Origin: Nocardioides sp. cx-173
GTDB taxonomy: Bacteria > Actinomycetota > Actinomycetes > Propionibacteriales > Nocardioidaceae
Assembly (NCBI RefSeq): GCF_021117365.1
Contig: NZ_CP088262.1
Location: 2,916,501 to 2,980,500 of the forward strand
Reading direction: 5' to 3'
Length of the DNA: 64,000 bases
The notes under the pieces are model-generated. The model had not been told where the DNA came from, searched no databases, and worked only from the letters and a program-made list of their open reading frames with translations. How positions within the stretch are numbered: the first letter of the stretch is position 1; each line of letters begins with the position of its first letter. Of this stretch, positions 28,383-37,264 are shown in pieces. The position numbers were made by a program, and so were the translations under genes.

Positions 28383-30142
28383 CCGACCTGCTGCCCGAGC
28401 ACACCCAGCCCGAGCCCCGGCCGGCCGACCCGCAGGACCCCTTCCCCGACACCGTCGGCACGACCCCCGACTGGTTCAAGTCGGCGGTCTTCTACGAGGT
28501 GATGGTCCGCTCGTTCCGCGACTCCAACGGCGACGGCACCGGCGACTTCAAGGGCCTGACCGAGAAGCTCGACTACCTGGCCTGGCTGGGGGTCGACTGC
28601 CTGTGGGTGCCGCCGTTCTTCACCAGCCCGCTGCGCGACGGCGGCTACGACGTCGCCGACTTCACCAACATCCTCCCCGAGGCCGGCACGGTGGAGGACT
28701 TCCACCACTTCCTCGACGAGGCCCACAAGCGCGACATCCGCGTGATCATCGACTTCGTCATGAACCACACCAGCGACCAGCACCCGTGGTTCCAGGCCAG
28801 CCGGGAGGACCCCGAGGGTCCCTACGGCGACTTCTACGTGTGGTCCGACACCGATGAGCTCTACCAGGACGCGCGGGTCATCTTCGTCGACACCGAGCCC
28901 TCCAACTGGACCTGGGACCCGGTCCGCCAGCAGTACTTCTGGCACCGGTTCTTCTCCCACCAGCCGGACCTCAACTACGACAACCCGCTGGTCCACGACG
29001 CGATCCTCGAGGCCATCTCGTTCTGGTTCGACATGGGCCTGGACGGCTTCCGCCTCGACGCGGTGCCCTACCTCTACGAGCGTCCCGGCACCAACGGCGA
29101 GAACCTGCCGGAGACCCACGAGTTCCTCCGGAAGGTCCGGCGCTTCGTCGACGAGAAGTACCCCGGCCGGATCCTGCTCGCCGAGGCCAACCAGTGGCCG
29201 GCCGACGTGGTCGACTACTACGGCGACTTCGACTCCGGTGGGGACGAGTGCCACATGTGCTTCCACTTCCCGGTGATGCCGCGGATCTTCATGGCGGTGC
29301 GGCGCGAGTCCCGCTTCCCCATCTCCGAGATCCTGGAGCAGACGCCGCCGATCCCGCACGGCTGCCAGTGGGGCATCTTCCTGCGCAACCACGACGAGCT
29401 CACGCTGGAGATGGTCAGCGACGACGACCGTGACTACATGTGGGACGAGTACGCCAAGGACCCCCGCATGAAGGCCAACATCGGCATCCGCCGGCGCCTG
29501 GCGCCGCTGCTGGACAACGACACCAACCAGATCGAGCTGTTCAACGCGCTGCTCCTGTCGCTGCCGGGCTCGCCGGTGCTCTACTACGGCGACGAGATCG
29601 GAATGGGCGACAACATCTGGCTCGGCGACCGCGACGGGGTCCGCACCCCGATGCAGTGGACGCCCGACCGCAACGCCGGCTTCTCCTCGGCGACGCCGGG
29701 CAAGCTGTTCCTCCCGGCGATTCAGGATCCGGTCTACGGGTACCAGTCGGTCAATGTCGAGGCCCAGCTGGAGAACCCGTCCTCGCTGCTGCACTGGACG
29801 CGGCGGATGATCCAGGCGCGTCGCCGCCACGACGCCTTCGGGCTCGGCTCGTTCCACGACCTCGGCGGCTCGAACCCCGCCGTGCTGTCCTACGCCCGCG
29901 AGCACGTCGGCGAGGACGGCGAGTCCGACATCATCGTGTGCGTCAACAACCTCTCGCGCTTCGCGCAGCCCATCGAGCTGGACCTGCGCCGCTTCGAGGG
30001 CATGATCCCGGTCGAGCTGCTCGGGGGCGTGCCGTTCCCGCGCATCGGCGAGCTGCCCTACCTGCTGACGCTGGGCGGCTACGGCTTCTACTGGTTCCGC
30101 CTGATCGCGGCGACCGACCAGGGAGAGGGGCAGCTGCTGTGA
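28379..30142 (+). CDS. treS: Trehalose synthase (maltose alpha-D-glucosyltransferase)
   Basis: 587 residues, GH13. It interconverts trehalose and maltose by intramolecular transfer. Catalytic residues: Asp227 in [11 protein letters not shown], Glu269 in LLAEANQWP and Asp339 in [16 protein letters not shown] and [25 protein letters not shown] are the TreS-specific parts. It lacks the C-terminal maltokinase fusion seen in some bacteria; the kinase is the separate next gene. GTG 28379 overlaps the glgE stop by 4 bp and has AGGAGG upstream. It overlaps mak by 4 bp. Confidence 0.97.
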   Translation: MTDLLPEHTQPEPRPADPQDPFPDTVGTTPDWFKSAVFYEVMVRSFRDSNGDGTGDFKGLTEKLDYLAWLGVDCLWVPPFFTSPLRDGGYDVADFTNILPEAGTVEDFHHFLDEAHKRDIRVIIDFVMNHTSDQHPWFQASREDPEGPYGDFYVWSDTDELYQDARVIFVDTEPSNWTWDPVRQQYFWHRFFSHQPDLNYDNPLVHDAILEAISFWFDMGLDGFRLDAVPYLYERPGTNGENLPETHEFLRKVRRFVDEKYPGRILLAEANQWPADVVDYYGDFDSGGDECHMCFHFPVMPRIFMAVRRESRFPISEILEQTPPIPHGCQWGIFLRNHDELTLEMVSDDDRDYMWDEYAKDPRMKANIGIRRRLAPLLDNDTNQIELFNALLLSLPGSPVLYYGDEIGMGDNIWLGDRDGVRTPMQWTPDRNAGFSSATPGKLFLPAIQDPVYGYQSVNVEAQLENPSSLLHWTRRMIQARRRHDAFGLGSFHDLGGSNPAVLSYAREHVGEDGESDIIVCVNNLSRFAQPIELDLRRFEGMIPVELLGGVPFPRIGELPYLLTLGGYGFYWFRLIAATDQGEGQLL

Positions 30143-31566
30143 CGCATCTCGAGCCCCAGGTCTTCAGCGACTACCTCGTCCGCACCCGCTGGTTCGGCGG
30201 CAAGGGCCGCCCGTTCAACGTCACCGGGTTCCGCCTCGTCGGCGAGGTCCCCGGGCGCGTGGACGACAGCCCCCGGGTGGTCATCCACCTGGTGCAGGTC
30301 ACCTACGACGACGTCGACGCGGCCGCCCCGGACGCCGTCGAGCTCTACCAGGTCCCGCTGGCGTTCTACGAGCACCCGCAGGGTCGGCTCGACCACGCCT
30401 TCGTCGGCTGGTGGGAGGACCCCGAGCACGGCTGGGTCCACGCCTACGACGCCCTGCACGACCGGGAGGCCATGGCCTGCTGGCTGCGCTCGTTCGACGA
30501 TGCCGCCACGCAGGAGCACGGTCACACCGTCGACCCCGAGACCATGCTGACCTTCCACCGCCTGCCCGGGCACGACCTCGACCGGGACGCCCAGTCGATG
30601 CTGTTCACGGGCGAGCAGTCCAACTCCTCGGTCGCCTTCGGCGAGGACGCGCTCATGAAGGTCTTCCGCAAGGTCACCCCCGGGGTCAACCCGGACGTCG
30701 CCGTCCACGACGTGCTCACCCGCGCGGGCTCGGACCACATCGCAGCCCTCTACGGCTGGCTCGACGTGCTCGACGCCGACTCCGACGCGGTGATCCAGCT
30801 GGCGATGCTGCAGCAGTTCCTGCGCACGGCCACCGACGGCTGGGACCTCGCGCTGGGCAGCGTCCGCTCCCTCTTCGCCGACCCCGAGCTGCACGCCCGT
30901 GAGTCCGGCGGCGACTTCGCCGGCGAGGCGACCCGCCTGGGCGAGGCCCTGCGCGAGCTGCACGAGACGCTGCGCGAGTCGTTCGGCTCGCAGAGCATCG
31001 AGACCGCCGACCTGGCCGAGCAGATGGGCCAGCGGCTCGCCGCCGCCGAGACCGTCGTACCCGGTCTGGCCGAGCATCACGCCCCGCTCGCCGCGCTCCA
31101 CGACCGGGTCGCGCGGCTGGGGCGGATCGAGGTCCACCGCATCCACGGCGACCTCCACCTCGGCCAGACCCTGCGCACCAGCAAGGGCTGGAAGGTCGTC
31201 GACTTCGAGGGCGAGCCGGCCAAGCCGCTCGCCGAGCGGATGCTGCCCGACTCCCCCTGGCGTGACGTCGCGGGAATGCTGCGCTCCTTCGACTACGTGC
31301 CCCACGTGGTCGTGCGCGACCGCGAGGAGGAGGACGACCCGGAGGTCGACGCCCAGCGCACCCAGCGCGGCCAGGAGTGGGCGCACCGCTCCCGCAACCA
31401 CTTCCTCACCGCCTACGCCGGCGGCGAGCTCAGCGAGACCCAGCGCACCCTGCTCGACGCCTACGTCGCCGACAAGGCCGTCTACGAGACCGTCTACGAG
31501 ACCCGCAACCGTCCCACCTGGGTGGACATCCCCCTCCAGGCCGTGGCGAGGATCGGAGCCCCATGA
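30139..31566 (+). CDS. mak: Maltokinase
   Basis: 475 residues. An N-terminal cap domain (about 1-150, [10 protein letters not shown]), then a kinase-like core with the Lys-bearing [14 protein letters not shown] segment, and the catalytic loop [11 protein letters not shown] with VVDFEGEPA as the metal-binding DFEG. It phosphorylates maltose with ATP to give maltose-1-phosphate for GlgE. GTG 30139 overlaps the treS stop; the end overlaps glgB by 4 bp. Also known as Pep2. Confidence 0.95.
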   Translation: MTHLEPQVFSDYLVRTRWFGGKGRPFNVTGFRLVGEVPGRVDDSPRVVIHLVQVTYDDVDAAAPDAVELYQVPLAFYEHPQGRLDHAFVGWWEDPEHGWVHAYDALHDREAMACWLRSFDDAATQEHGHTVDPETMLTFHRLPGHDLDRDAQSMLFTGEQSNSSVAFGEDALMKVFRKVTPGVNPDVAVHDVLTRAGSDHIAALYGWLDVLDADSDAVIQLAMLQQFLRTATDGWDLALGSVRSLFADPELHARESGGDFAGEATRLGEALRELHETLRESFGSQSIETADLAEQMGQRLAAAETVVPGLAEHHAPLAALHDRVARLGRIEVHRIHGDLHLGQTLRTSKGWKVVDFEGEPAKPLAERMLPDSPWRDVAGMLRSFDYVPHVVVRDREEEDDPEVDAQRTQRGQEWAHRSRNHFLTAYAGGELSETQRTLLDAYVADKAVYETVYETRNRPTWVDIPLQAVARIGAP

Positions 31567-33779
31567 CCGACACCATCGCACCCGTCCCCACGTCCGAGCT
31601 CGACCAGATCATCCACGGCGAGCACGGCGACCCGCACCTGGTGCTGGGGCCGCACGTGCACGACGGGGTCGTCACCGTGCGCGTCCTCAAGCCGCTCGCC
31701 TCCTCGGTCGTGGTCCGCCACAGCGGCACCGAGACCGCCCTGGAGCACGAGCACGAGGGGATCTGGGCCGGCGTGCTGACCGGCGAGACCGACGTACCCG
31801 ACTACCGCCTCGCGGTGTCCTACGACGACGGCCCGATCGAGGTCGACGACCCCTACCGCTTCCTGCCGACGCTCGGCTCGGTGGACCTGCACCTGATCAA
31901 CGAGGGCCGCCACGAGCAGCTGTGGAACGTCCTCGGCGCGCGCGTGCACCACTACCAGGCGTTCGGCACCACCGTGAGCGGCACGTCGTTCGCCGTGTGG
32001 GCTCCCGCGGCCCGGTCCGTGCGCCTCATGGGCGACTTCAACAGCTGGGACGGGCGTGCGCACCCGATGCGCCAGCTGGGCAGCTCGGGCGTCTGGGAGC
32101 TCTTCGTCCCCGGCATCGGCGCCGGCACGTCGTACAAGTTCGGCGTGCGGGGAGCCGACGGCGAGTGGCGCGAGAAGGCCGACCCGATGGCGTTCTACGC
32201 CGAGGTCGCCCCGGCCACCGCCTCCCGCGTCACCGAGTCCACGCACGTCTGGGGCGACGACGAGTGGATGGCCGCGCGCCGCGACCGGAAGCCGGTCGCC
32301 GAGCCGATGGCCACCTACGAGCTGCACCTGGGCTCCTGGAAGCGCCACCCCGGCGGCGGCTTCTGGAGCTACGACGAGCTCGCCGACGACCTGGTCCCCT
32401 ACCTCTCGGAGCTCGGCTTCACCCACGTCGAGCTGATGCCGGTGATGCAGCACCCGTTCGGCGGGTCGTGGGGCTACCACGTGACGTCGTACTTCGCGCC
32501 GGACTCCCGCTACGGCGACCCCGACGGGTTCAAGCGCCTGGTCGACCGCCTGCACCAGGCCGGCATCGGCGTCATCCTCGACTGGGTGCCCGGTCACTTC
32601 GCCACCGACGCGTGGGCGCTGGCCCGCTTCGACGGCACCCCGCTCTACGAGGACCCCAACCCCCAGCGCGGGTGGCACAAGGAGTGGGGCTCCCACATCT
32701 TCAACTTCGGGCGCCCCGAGGTGCGCAACTTCCTCTACGCCAACGCCCTCTACTGGCTCGAGGAGTTCCACGCCGACGGCCTGCGCGTCGACGGCGTGGC
32801 CTCGATGCTCTACCTCGACTACGCGCGCGAGGAGGGCGAGTGGTCGCCCAACAAGCACGGCGGCCGGGAGAACCTCGAGGCGGTGCAGTTCCTGCAGGAG
32901 ATGAACGCCACCGTCTACAAGCGGGTGCCGGGCATCGTGACCATCGCCGAGGAGTCCACCTCGTGGCCCGGCGTCACCGGCCCCACCAGCGACGGCGGCC
33001 TCGGCTTCGGCTTCAAGTGGAACATGGGCTGGATGCACGACTCGCTCGGCTACCTCAAGCGGGAGCCGGTCCACCGGCCCTACCACCACCACGAGATGAC
33101 CTTCGCGCTCGTCTACGCGTGGGCGGAGAACTACGTCCTGCCCATCTCGCACGACGAGGTCGTCCACGGCAAGGGCTCCCTGCTGCGCAAGATGCCCGGC
33201 GACCGGTGGCAGCAGCTGGCCAACCTGCGCGCCTACCTGGCCTACATGTGGGCCCACCCCGGCAAGCAGCTGCTCTTCATGGGCTGCGAGCTCGGCCAGG
33301 AGTCGGAGTGGGCCGAGGCCCGCGAGCTCGACTGGTGGCTGCTCGACCACCCCGAGCACCGCGGCGTCCACGACCTGGTGCGCGACCTGAACCACGCCTA
33401 CGTCGGCTCACCCGCGCTGTGGTCGCGTGACGACGACCCGGCCGGGTTCGAGTGGCTCGACGCCAACGACGCCGGGCGCAGCACCTACTCCTTCGTCCGT
33501 CGCGGCGACGGCCCGGACCTGGTCTGCGTCGCCAACTTCCGCGACCACCCGCACGAGGGCTTCCGGCTCGGGCTGCCGTCGGCCGGCACCTGGGAGGAGG
33601 TGCTCAACACCGACGCCGAGCTCTACGCGGGCTCGGGCGTGGGCAACCTCGGCAAGGTGGTCGCCGTCGAGGGCGAGCACGGCGGCCAGCCGGCGTACGC
33701 CGACATCGTCCTCCCGCCGCTGGCGACGGTGTGGTTCCGCCACGCACCTGAGCAGGGGCCGTCTCGCCCGGTCTCCTAG
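31563..33779 (+). CDS. glgB: 1,4-alpha-glucan branching enzyme GlgB
   Basis: 738 residues. Two N-terminal beta domains (about 1-115 and 125-215, CBM48 with FAVWAPAARSVRLMGDFN), GH13 barrel and C-terminal domain. HVELMPVMQHPFGGSWGYH, nucleophile Asp410 in RVDGVASMLYLDY, Glu463/464 in TIAEES and PISHDEVVHGKGSL are intact. It makes the alpha-1,6 branches. The N-terminal domain of the long, GlgE-pathway type is present. ATG 31563 overlaps mak by 4 bp. Its TAG stop (33777-33779) is also the first half of the downstream NUDIX gene -10 box. Confidence 0.97.
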   Translation: MTDTIAPVPTSELDQIIHGEHGDPHLVLGPHVHDGVVTVRVLKPLASSVVVRHSGTETALEHEHEGIWAGVLTGETDVPDYRLAVSYDDGPIEVDDPYRFLPTLGSVDLHLINEGRHEQLWNVLGARVHHYQAFGTTVSGTSFAVWAPAARSVRLMGDFNSWDGRAHPMRQLGSSGVWELFVPGIGAGTSYKFGVRGADGEWREKADPMAFYAEVAPATASRVTESTHVWGDDEWMAARRDRKPVAEPMATYELHLGSWKRHPGGGFWSYDELADDLVPYLSELGFTHVELMPVMQHPFGGSWGYHVTSYFAPDSRYGDPDGFKRLVDRLHQAGIGVILDWVPGHFATDAWALARFDGTPLYEDPNPQRGWHKEWGSHIFNFGRPEVRNFLYANALYWLEEFHADGLRVDGVASMLYLDYAREEGEWSPNKHGGRENLEAVQFLQEMNATVYKRVPGIVTIAEESTSWPGVTGPTSDGGLGFGFKWNMGWMHDSLGYLKREPVHRPYHHHEMTFALVYAWAENYVLPISHDEVVHGKGSLLRKMPGDRWQQLANLRAYLAYMWAHPGKQLLFMGCELGQESEWAEARELDWWLLDHPEHRGVHDLVRDLNHAYVGSPALWSRDDDPAGFEWLDANDAGRSTYSFVRRGDGPDLVCVANFRDHPHEGFRLGLPSAGTWEEVLNTDAELYAGSGVGNLGKVVAVEGEHGGQPAYADIVLPPLATVWFRHAPEQGPSRPVS

Positions 33780-33782
33780 GGT
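33777..33782 (+). promoter_or_regulatory. -10 box for leaderless NUDIX gene, overlapping the glgB stop
   Basis: TAGGGT, 7 nt before the GTG at 33790; the TAG is the glgB stop codon. Confidence 0.5.
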
Positions 33783-33789
33783 TGGGCGC

Positions 33790-34545
33790 GTGAGCGAGCA
33801 CCCCCGCACCCAGACCGTCGCCGACGGCGTCGCCCGCGTCGTCTGGACGCCGTCGGACGGGGACTGGGCCGCGACCCTGGACGCCGTACGGCGTGAGGTC
33901 GAGGCCGCGCTCGTGGCGGGCCACAGCCGGGTCGAGATGCTGGTCGCCCTGGAGGACGAGACCGGCCAGCGGGTGGCCACCTGGTCCGGACTGCGCCGTG
34001 AGGGTGTGCGCCGCGGGGTGGACGGCGACCTGGTCGTCTACGCGCGCCTCACCTCCGACGCCTCCGCCGAGGAGCCGGGCGGGTTCCGAGCGCTGCTCAA
34101 CTCCTTCCTCCCGCGCAAGCGCGCGATCAGCCAGATGCTGATCCGCGACCCCGACGCGCGGGTGCTGCTGTGCCAGCTGACCTACAAGCAGGACTGGGAC
34201 CTGCCCGGCGGCGTGGTCGAGGTCGGCGAGTCCCCGCAGCTGGCGGTGGCGCGCGAGGTCGAGGAGGAGCTCGGTCTCTCCCTCGAGGCCGGGCCGCTCG
34301 TGCTCACCGACTGGCTGCCCCCCTGGGGCGGCTGGGACGACGCGCTGTGCCTGGTCTTCGACGGCGGCGTCCACGACGCCTCGATCACCGACGCCATCGT
34401 CATGCAGGCCCGCGAGATCCGGGCGGCGGAGTTCCTGACCCTCGAGCAGGCCCGCGAGCGCTGCGCCGACTTCACCGCCCGCCGCCTCGAGTCCGCCCTC
34501 GCCAACCTCGGCGGCGGCCCCGCCTACACCGAGTCCGGCCGCTGA
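33790..34545 (+). CDS. NUDIX hydrolase
   Basis: 251 residues. A long N-terminal region (about 1-105), rich in Arg and Val, precedes a NUDIX domain with the box GGVVEVGESPQLAVAREVEEELGL (G-x5-E-x7-REVxEELG intact). Nucleoside-diphosphate substrate is unknown. The C-terminus YTESGR ends with a TGA inside a half-copy of the palindromic repeat (CTGACCCGTC). It converges with eamA, overlapping its 3' end by 22 bp. Confidence 0.85.
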   Translation: MSEHPRTQTVADGVARVVWTPSDGDWAATLDAVRREVEAALVAGHSRVEMLVALEDETGQRVATWSGLRREGVRRGVDGDLVVYARLTSDASAEEPGGFRALLNSFLPRKRAISQMLIRDPDARVLLCQLTYKQDWDLPGGVVEVGESPQLAVAREVEEELGLSLEAGPLVLTDWLPPWGGWDDALCLVFDGGVHDASITDAIVMQAREIRAAEFLTLEQARERCADFTARRLESALANLGGGPAYTESGR

Positions 34546-35516
34546 CCCGTCACCAACTGCTCGCCCCCACCGCTGACCCGGCAGAAACTTTCTGACGGGT
34601 CAGCGGTGGGGTCGGCGAGTTTCTGACGGGTCGGTGTCGGGTGGGGCTGGTGTGACGTCGGGCGGCGGGGAGGCCGCAGCGCCACCAGGACGCCGAGCAC
34701 GAGCAGCAGGCCGCCAGTCGCCTCGGCCGCGTTGGGCCGCTGGTCGAGCAGCAGCCAGGCCGAGGCCATCGCGACGACCGGAGCGAGCAGCACCCAGGGC
34801 ACCACGGACGCCGAGCGATTGCGGCTCAGCAGGGTGTTGAAGATGCCGTAGCCCACCAGCGAGGCCAGCCCGGCCGTGTACAGCGTGGCGACCAGCGCCT
34901 CCCAGCCGAACGCCGCCATCCCTTCGGCGAGCGCCTCGGGGCCGTCGAGCAGCAGGCTGAGCGCCACCAGCGGGACCGGTACGACGAGTGCCGACCAGAC
35001 CGTCAGGGACAGACCGCCGCTGACGCCCGAGGCGCGGGACAGGACGTTGCCGACCCCCCAGGAGAGCGCCGCGAGCAGGCAGAGTGCCAGCGCCAGCAGC
35101 GGGACCTCCCCGCCGCGACCCACGGCGACGACGACCAGCCCGACCGACCCGAGCGCCACGCCGGCCGCCTGCGCGGCCGTGGGCAGCTCGCGCAGCACGC
35201 CGGTGGCGATGAGCACGGTGAAGATGACCTGCGCCTGCAGCACCAGCGCCGCCAGCCCCGGCGGCATCCCCGCCGCCATCCCGACGTACAGGAAGCCGAA
35301 CTGGCCCAGGGACATGAACACGCCGATCAGCGCCACCACCCGCCAGGGCGCCCGCGGACGGCCGACCAGGAACACCGCCGGCAGCACCACCAGCACGAAC
35401 CGCGCCGCCAGGAACAGCAGCGGCGGCACCTCGCCCATCCCCCAGTCGATCACCACGAAGTTGAAGCCCCAGACGGTGGCGACCAGGGCGGCGAGAATAC
35501 AGTCGCGTCGGTTCAC
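34524..35516 (-). CDS. eamA: EamA-type exporter (O-acetylserine/cysteine export family)
   Basis: 330 residues, about ten transmembrane helices of the drug/metabolite transporter superfamily. It closely resembles Escherichia coli EamA in its opening (VWGFNFVVIDWGM, PPLLFLAARFVLV) and in the AGMPPGLAALVLQAQVIFT motif. It should export a small metabolite such as O-acetylserine or cysteine. GTG 35516. After the natural end at about residue 295 (LRPPRRPTSHQ) the frame continues through palindromic copy 3 (ADPSESF) and overlaps the NUDIX gene end, giving a tail of about 35 atypical residues. It is divergent from a LysR gene. Confidence 0.82.
   Translation of the reverse strand: MNRRDCILAALVATVWGFNFVVIDWGMGEVPPLLFLAARFVLVVLPAVFLVGRPRAPWRVVALIGVFMSLGQFGFLYVGMAAGMPPGLAALVLQAQVIFTVLIATGVLRELPTAAQAAGVALGSVGLVVVAVGRGGEVPLLALALCLLAALSWGVGNVLSRASGVSGGLSLTVWSALVVPVPLVALSLLLDGPEALAEGMAAFGWEALVATLYTAGLASLVGYGIFNTLLSRNRSASVVPWVLLAPVVAMASAWLLLDQRPNAAEATGGLLLVLGVLVALRPPRRPTSHQPHPTPTRQKLADPTADPSESFCRVSGGGEQLVTGQRPDSV
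34570..34606. repeat. 37-bp dispersed palindrome, copy 3, with half-copies on both sides
   Basis: Arms CCGCTGACCCGGCAGAAA and TTTCTGACGGGTCAGCGG around a central C; one mismatch (G in CCGGCAG). Left half-copy CCGCTGACCCGTCACCAACT at 34539-34558 and right half-copy AGTTTCTGACGGGTCGG at 34618-34634, so the composite is about 96 bp, between the convergent NUDIX and eamA genes. Confidence 0.92.
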
Positions 35517-35545
35517 GGACCCATGCTGACGGCTGCAACCCGGTA

Positions 35546-35565
35546 GCACCAGCGAATCCTGATGC
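35546..35565. promoter_or_regulatory. Candidate LysR operator in the eamA-lysR divergent region
   Basis: GCACCAG-N6-CTGATGC is a near-perfect inverted repeat (6 of 7 positions) placed 30 bp from eamA and 24 bp from the LysR start, between the two divergent promoters. Direct CGGTAGCA repeats flank it at about 35541 and 35575. Confidence 0.45.
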
Positions 35566-35576
35566 CCCTTTCTCGG

Positions 35577-35582
35577 TAGCAT
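35577..35582 (+). promoter_or_regulatory. -10 box for leaderless LysR gene
   Basis: TAGCAT, 6 nt before the ATG at 35589. Confidence 0.5.
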
Positions 35583-35588
35583 CGCTGC

Positions 35589-36494
35589 ATGATCGATCTG
35601 GCCGCCCTCACGTCCCTGCGTGCCGTCGACACCCACGGCTCCGTGGTGGCGGCCGCGGACGCGCTCGGCTTCACGCCCAGCGCGGTGTCGCAGCAGGTGA
35701 AGCGGCTGGAGCGCCAGACCGGCGTACCCCTGCTCGAGCGGGTGGGCCGCGGCGTGATGCTCACCCGCCACGGCCGGCACCTCGTGGACGCCGGGGCACG
35801 GGTGCTGGGCGACCTCGAGGAGATCGAGTCCGGGCTGCACCGCCAGGCCGAGGCGGTGGCGGGCCACCTGCGCATCGTCGCCTTCTCCACCGCCATGCGC
35901 GGCCTGGTGGCGCCCGCCGTACGCCGCCTGCTCGACGCCCATCCCGACCTGACCCTCCAGCTCTCCGAGCGCGAGCCGTGGGACACCGTCGACCTGGTCG
36001 CCTCCGGCCAGTGCGAGGTGGGCGTGGTGCACCGCTGGGGCGACGTGGCGCTGGCCATCCCCGGCCATCTGGTCGCGGCCTCGGTGGCCCAGGACGTCGC
36101 CGACGTGGTCGTCCACCGCGACCACCCGCTGGCCGGGCGCGGCCGCGTCACGCCTCGCGACCTGGTCGACGAGGGCTGGGTCGCCACCCCGGAGGGCACG
36201 ATCTGCCGCGAGTGGCTGACCCGCATGTACGACGGCACCGGGCGACTGCCGCGCATCGCCCACCAGTCGATGGAGTTCGACAGCCACCTGGCGATGGTCC
36301 GCGCCGGCCTGGGCATCGCGCTCGTGCCCCGGCTCGGTCGGCAGCCGCTCGGCGACGACGTCGTCGCGCTCCCGGCGGCCGATCCGGTCCCCACCCGCGA
36401 GGTCCTGGCCCTCCACCGCCGCAGCATGACCGCCTCCCCCGCGGTCGCCGCCGTCCTCGCCGGTCTCTGCGCCGACCCGTCAGAAAGTTTCTGA
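35589..36494 (+). CDS. LysR-family transcriptional regulator
   Basis: 301 residues. N-terminal winged helix-turn-helix (about 1-60, SVVAAADALGFTPSAVSQQVKRLE) and the LysR substrate-binding domain (about 87-290). It is divergent from eamA, 72 bp between starts, so it likely regulates the exporter in response to its substrate. ATG 35589 has TAGCAT 6 nt upstream. The last residues DPSESF come from palindromic copy 4; the reading frame stops at the TGA in the palindrome and overlaps the next gene end by 15 bp. Confidence 0.9.
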   Translation: MIDLAALTSLRAVDTHGSVVAAADALGFTPSAVSQQVKRLERQTGVPLLERVGRGVMLTRHGRHLVDAGARVLGDLEEIESGLHRQAEAVAGHLRIVAFSTAMRGLVAPAVRRLLDAHPDLTLQLSEREPWDTVDLVASGQCEVGVVHRWGDVALAIPGHLVAASVAQDVADVVVHRDHPLAGRGRVTPRDLVDEGWVATPEGTICREWLTRMYDGTGRLPRIAHQSMEFDSHLAMVRAGLGIALVPRLGRQPLGDDVVALPAADPVPTREVLALHRRSMTASPAVAAVLAGLCADPSESF

Positions 36495-36505
36495 CGGGTC
36501 AGCGG
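36469..36505. repeat. 37-bp dispersed palindrome, copy 4 (3' coding overlap)
   Basis: The core GACCCGTCAGAAA and TTTCTGACGGGTC around a central G (36474-36500) is perfect; the right outer AGCGG is kept but the left outer CCGCT is replaced by GCGCC, where the LysR gene is coding. It supplies the C-terminal DPSESF of the LysR protein and DPSETF of the EI24 protein, with each gene stopped by a TGA inside it. Confidence 0.92.
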
Positions 36506-37253
36506 TGGGAGCGGACTCTCCAGCGGCCACGAGGTCGCGGGCAGCGACCAGGTCGCGGGCCAGCATGGTGGCGCCCACGACGGCGGCCGGCATGACCACG
36601 ACCGCGCCGAGGGGCACCAGGAACAGCGCCTGGGCGGTGACGCCGAAGCCGAACACCTCGCTTCGCGCGCCCTTGGCGAGCTCGCTGCGCTGCGCCGCAT
36701 CGAGGCCGCGCGCCTCGAGCGGGCGGGCCAGGAGGTCACCGGCGAGCATCCAGCCGGACACGGCGATGCCCAGCACGCCGCCGATCACGGTGCCGAACAG
36801 CGGCACCGTCCCGGCGACCACGACGACCACGCTCGCGGCCACGCCGACGCCCATGAGCACGACGGCGTCGCGGGTGGCGCGCCAGGCGCTCAGGTCGCCG
36901 TCGGGCACGCTGCCGCCCAGCATCAGCTCGGCCTCGCGCCAGATCTTGGCGTAGAACGGCTCGCCCACAGCCAGCGTCAACCCCACGAAGGTGGAGGCGG
37001 CCAGCGCCAGCGACCCGACCACGAGCGCGATGGCCACGCTCACCTGCACGGGCACCCGCACCGAGTCAGTGGAGTCTTCGACGAACGGCGTCAGCCACCG
37101 CACCAGGTCCGTCAGCTGGAGCAGCAGGGTCACGAGGGCCGCGACCAGCACCAGCGCGACCAGCAGGGCGGGCACCATCCCGAGCAGCATCAGCCCGGGC
37201 CGCGTGCGCCACAGCACGAACCCCCGGAAGAGGTAGGGCGACCCAGGTATCAC
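36480..37253 (-). CDS. EI24-domain (CysZ-like) membrane protein
   Basis: 257 residues with about five to six hydrophobic segments. The EI24/CysZ family pattern is visible: N-terminal SPYLFRGFVLWRTRPGLMLLG, a large hydrophobic middle part and GEPFYAKIWREAE. CysZ transports sulfate; in actinobacteria the substrate is unknown. GTG 37253, 11 bp after the thioredoxin-like gene, so co-transcribed. The end carries two tandem ARDLVAA repeats and then PTADPSETF from palindromic copy 4. Confidence 0.78.
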   Translation of the reverse strand: MIPGSPYLFRGFVLWRTRPGLMLLGMVPALLVALVLVAALVTLLLQLTDLVRWLTPFVEDSTDSVRVPVQVSVAIALVVGSLALAASTFVGLTLAVGEPFYAKIWREAELMLGGSVPDGDLSAWRATRDAVVLMGVGVAASVVVVVAGTVPLFGTVIGGVLGIAVSGWMLAGDLLARPLEARGLDAAQRSELAKGARSEVFGFGVTAQALFLVPLGAVVVMPAAVVGATMLARDLVAARDLVAAGESAPTADPSETF

Positions 37254-37264
37254 GGCTCCAACGC

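Noticed and set aside
36474..36500. Palindromes as ordinary rho-independent terminators
   Set aside because: They lack a T-run on either strand and are conserved in sequence beyond what a hairpin needs; a terminator role without U-run remains possible and is kept in the findings.
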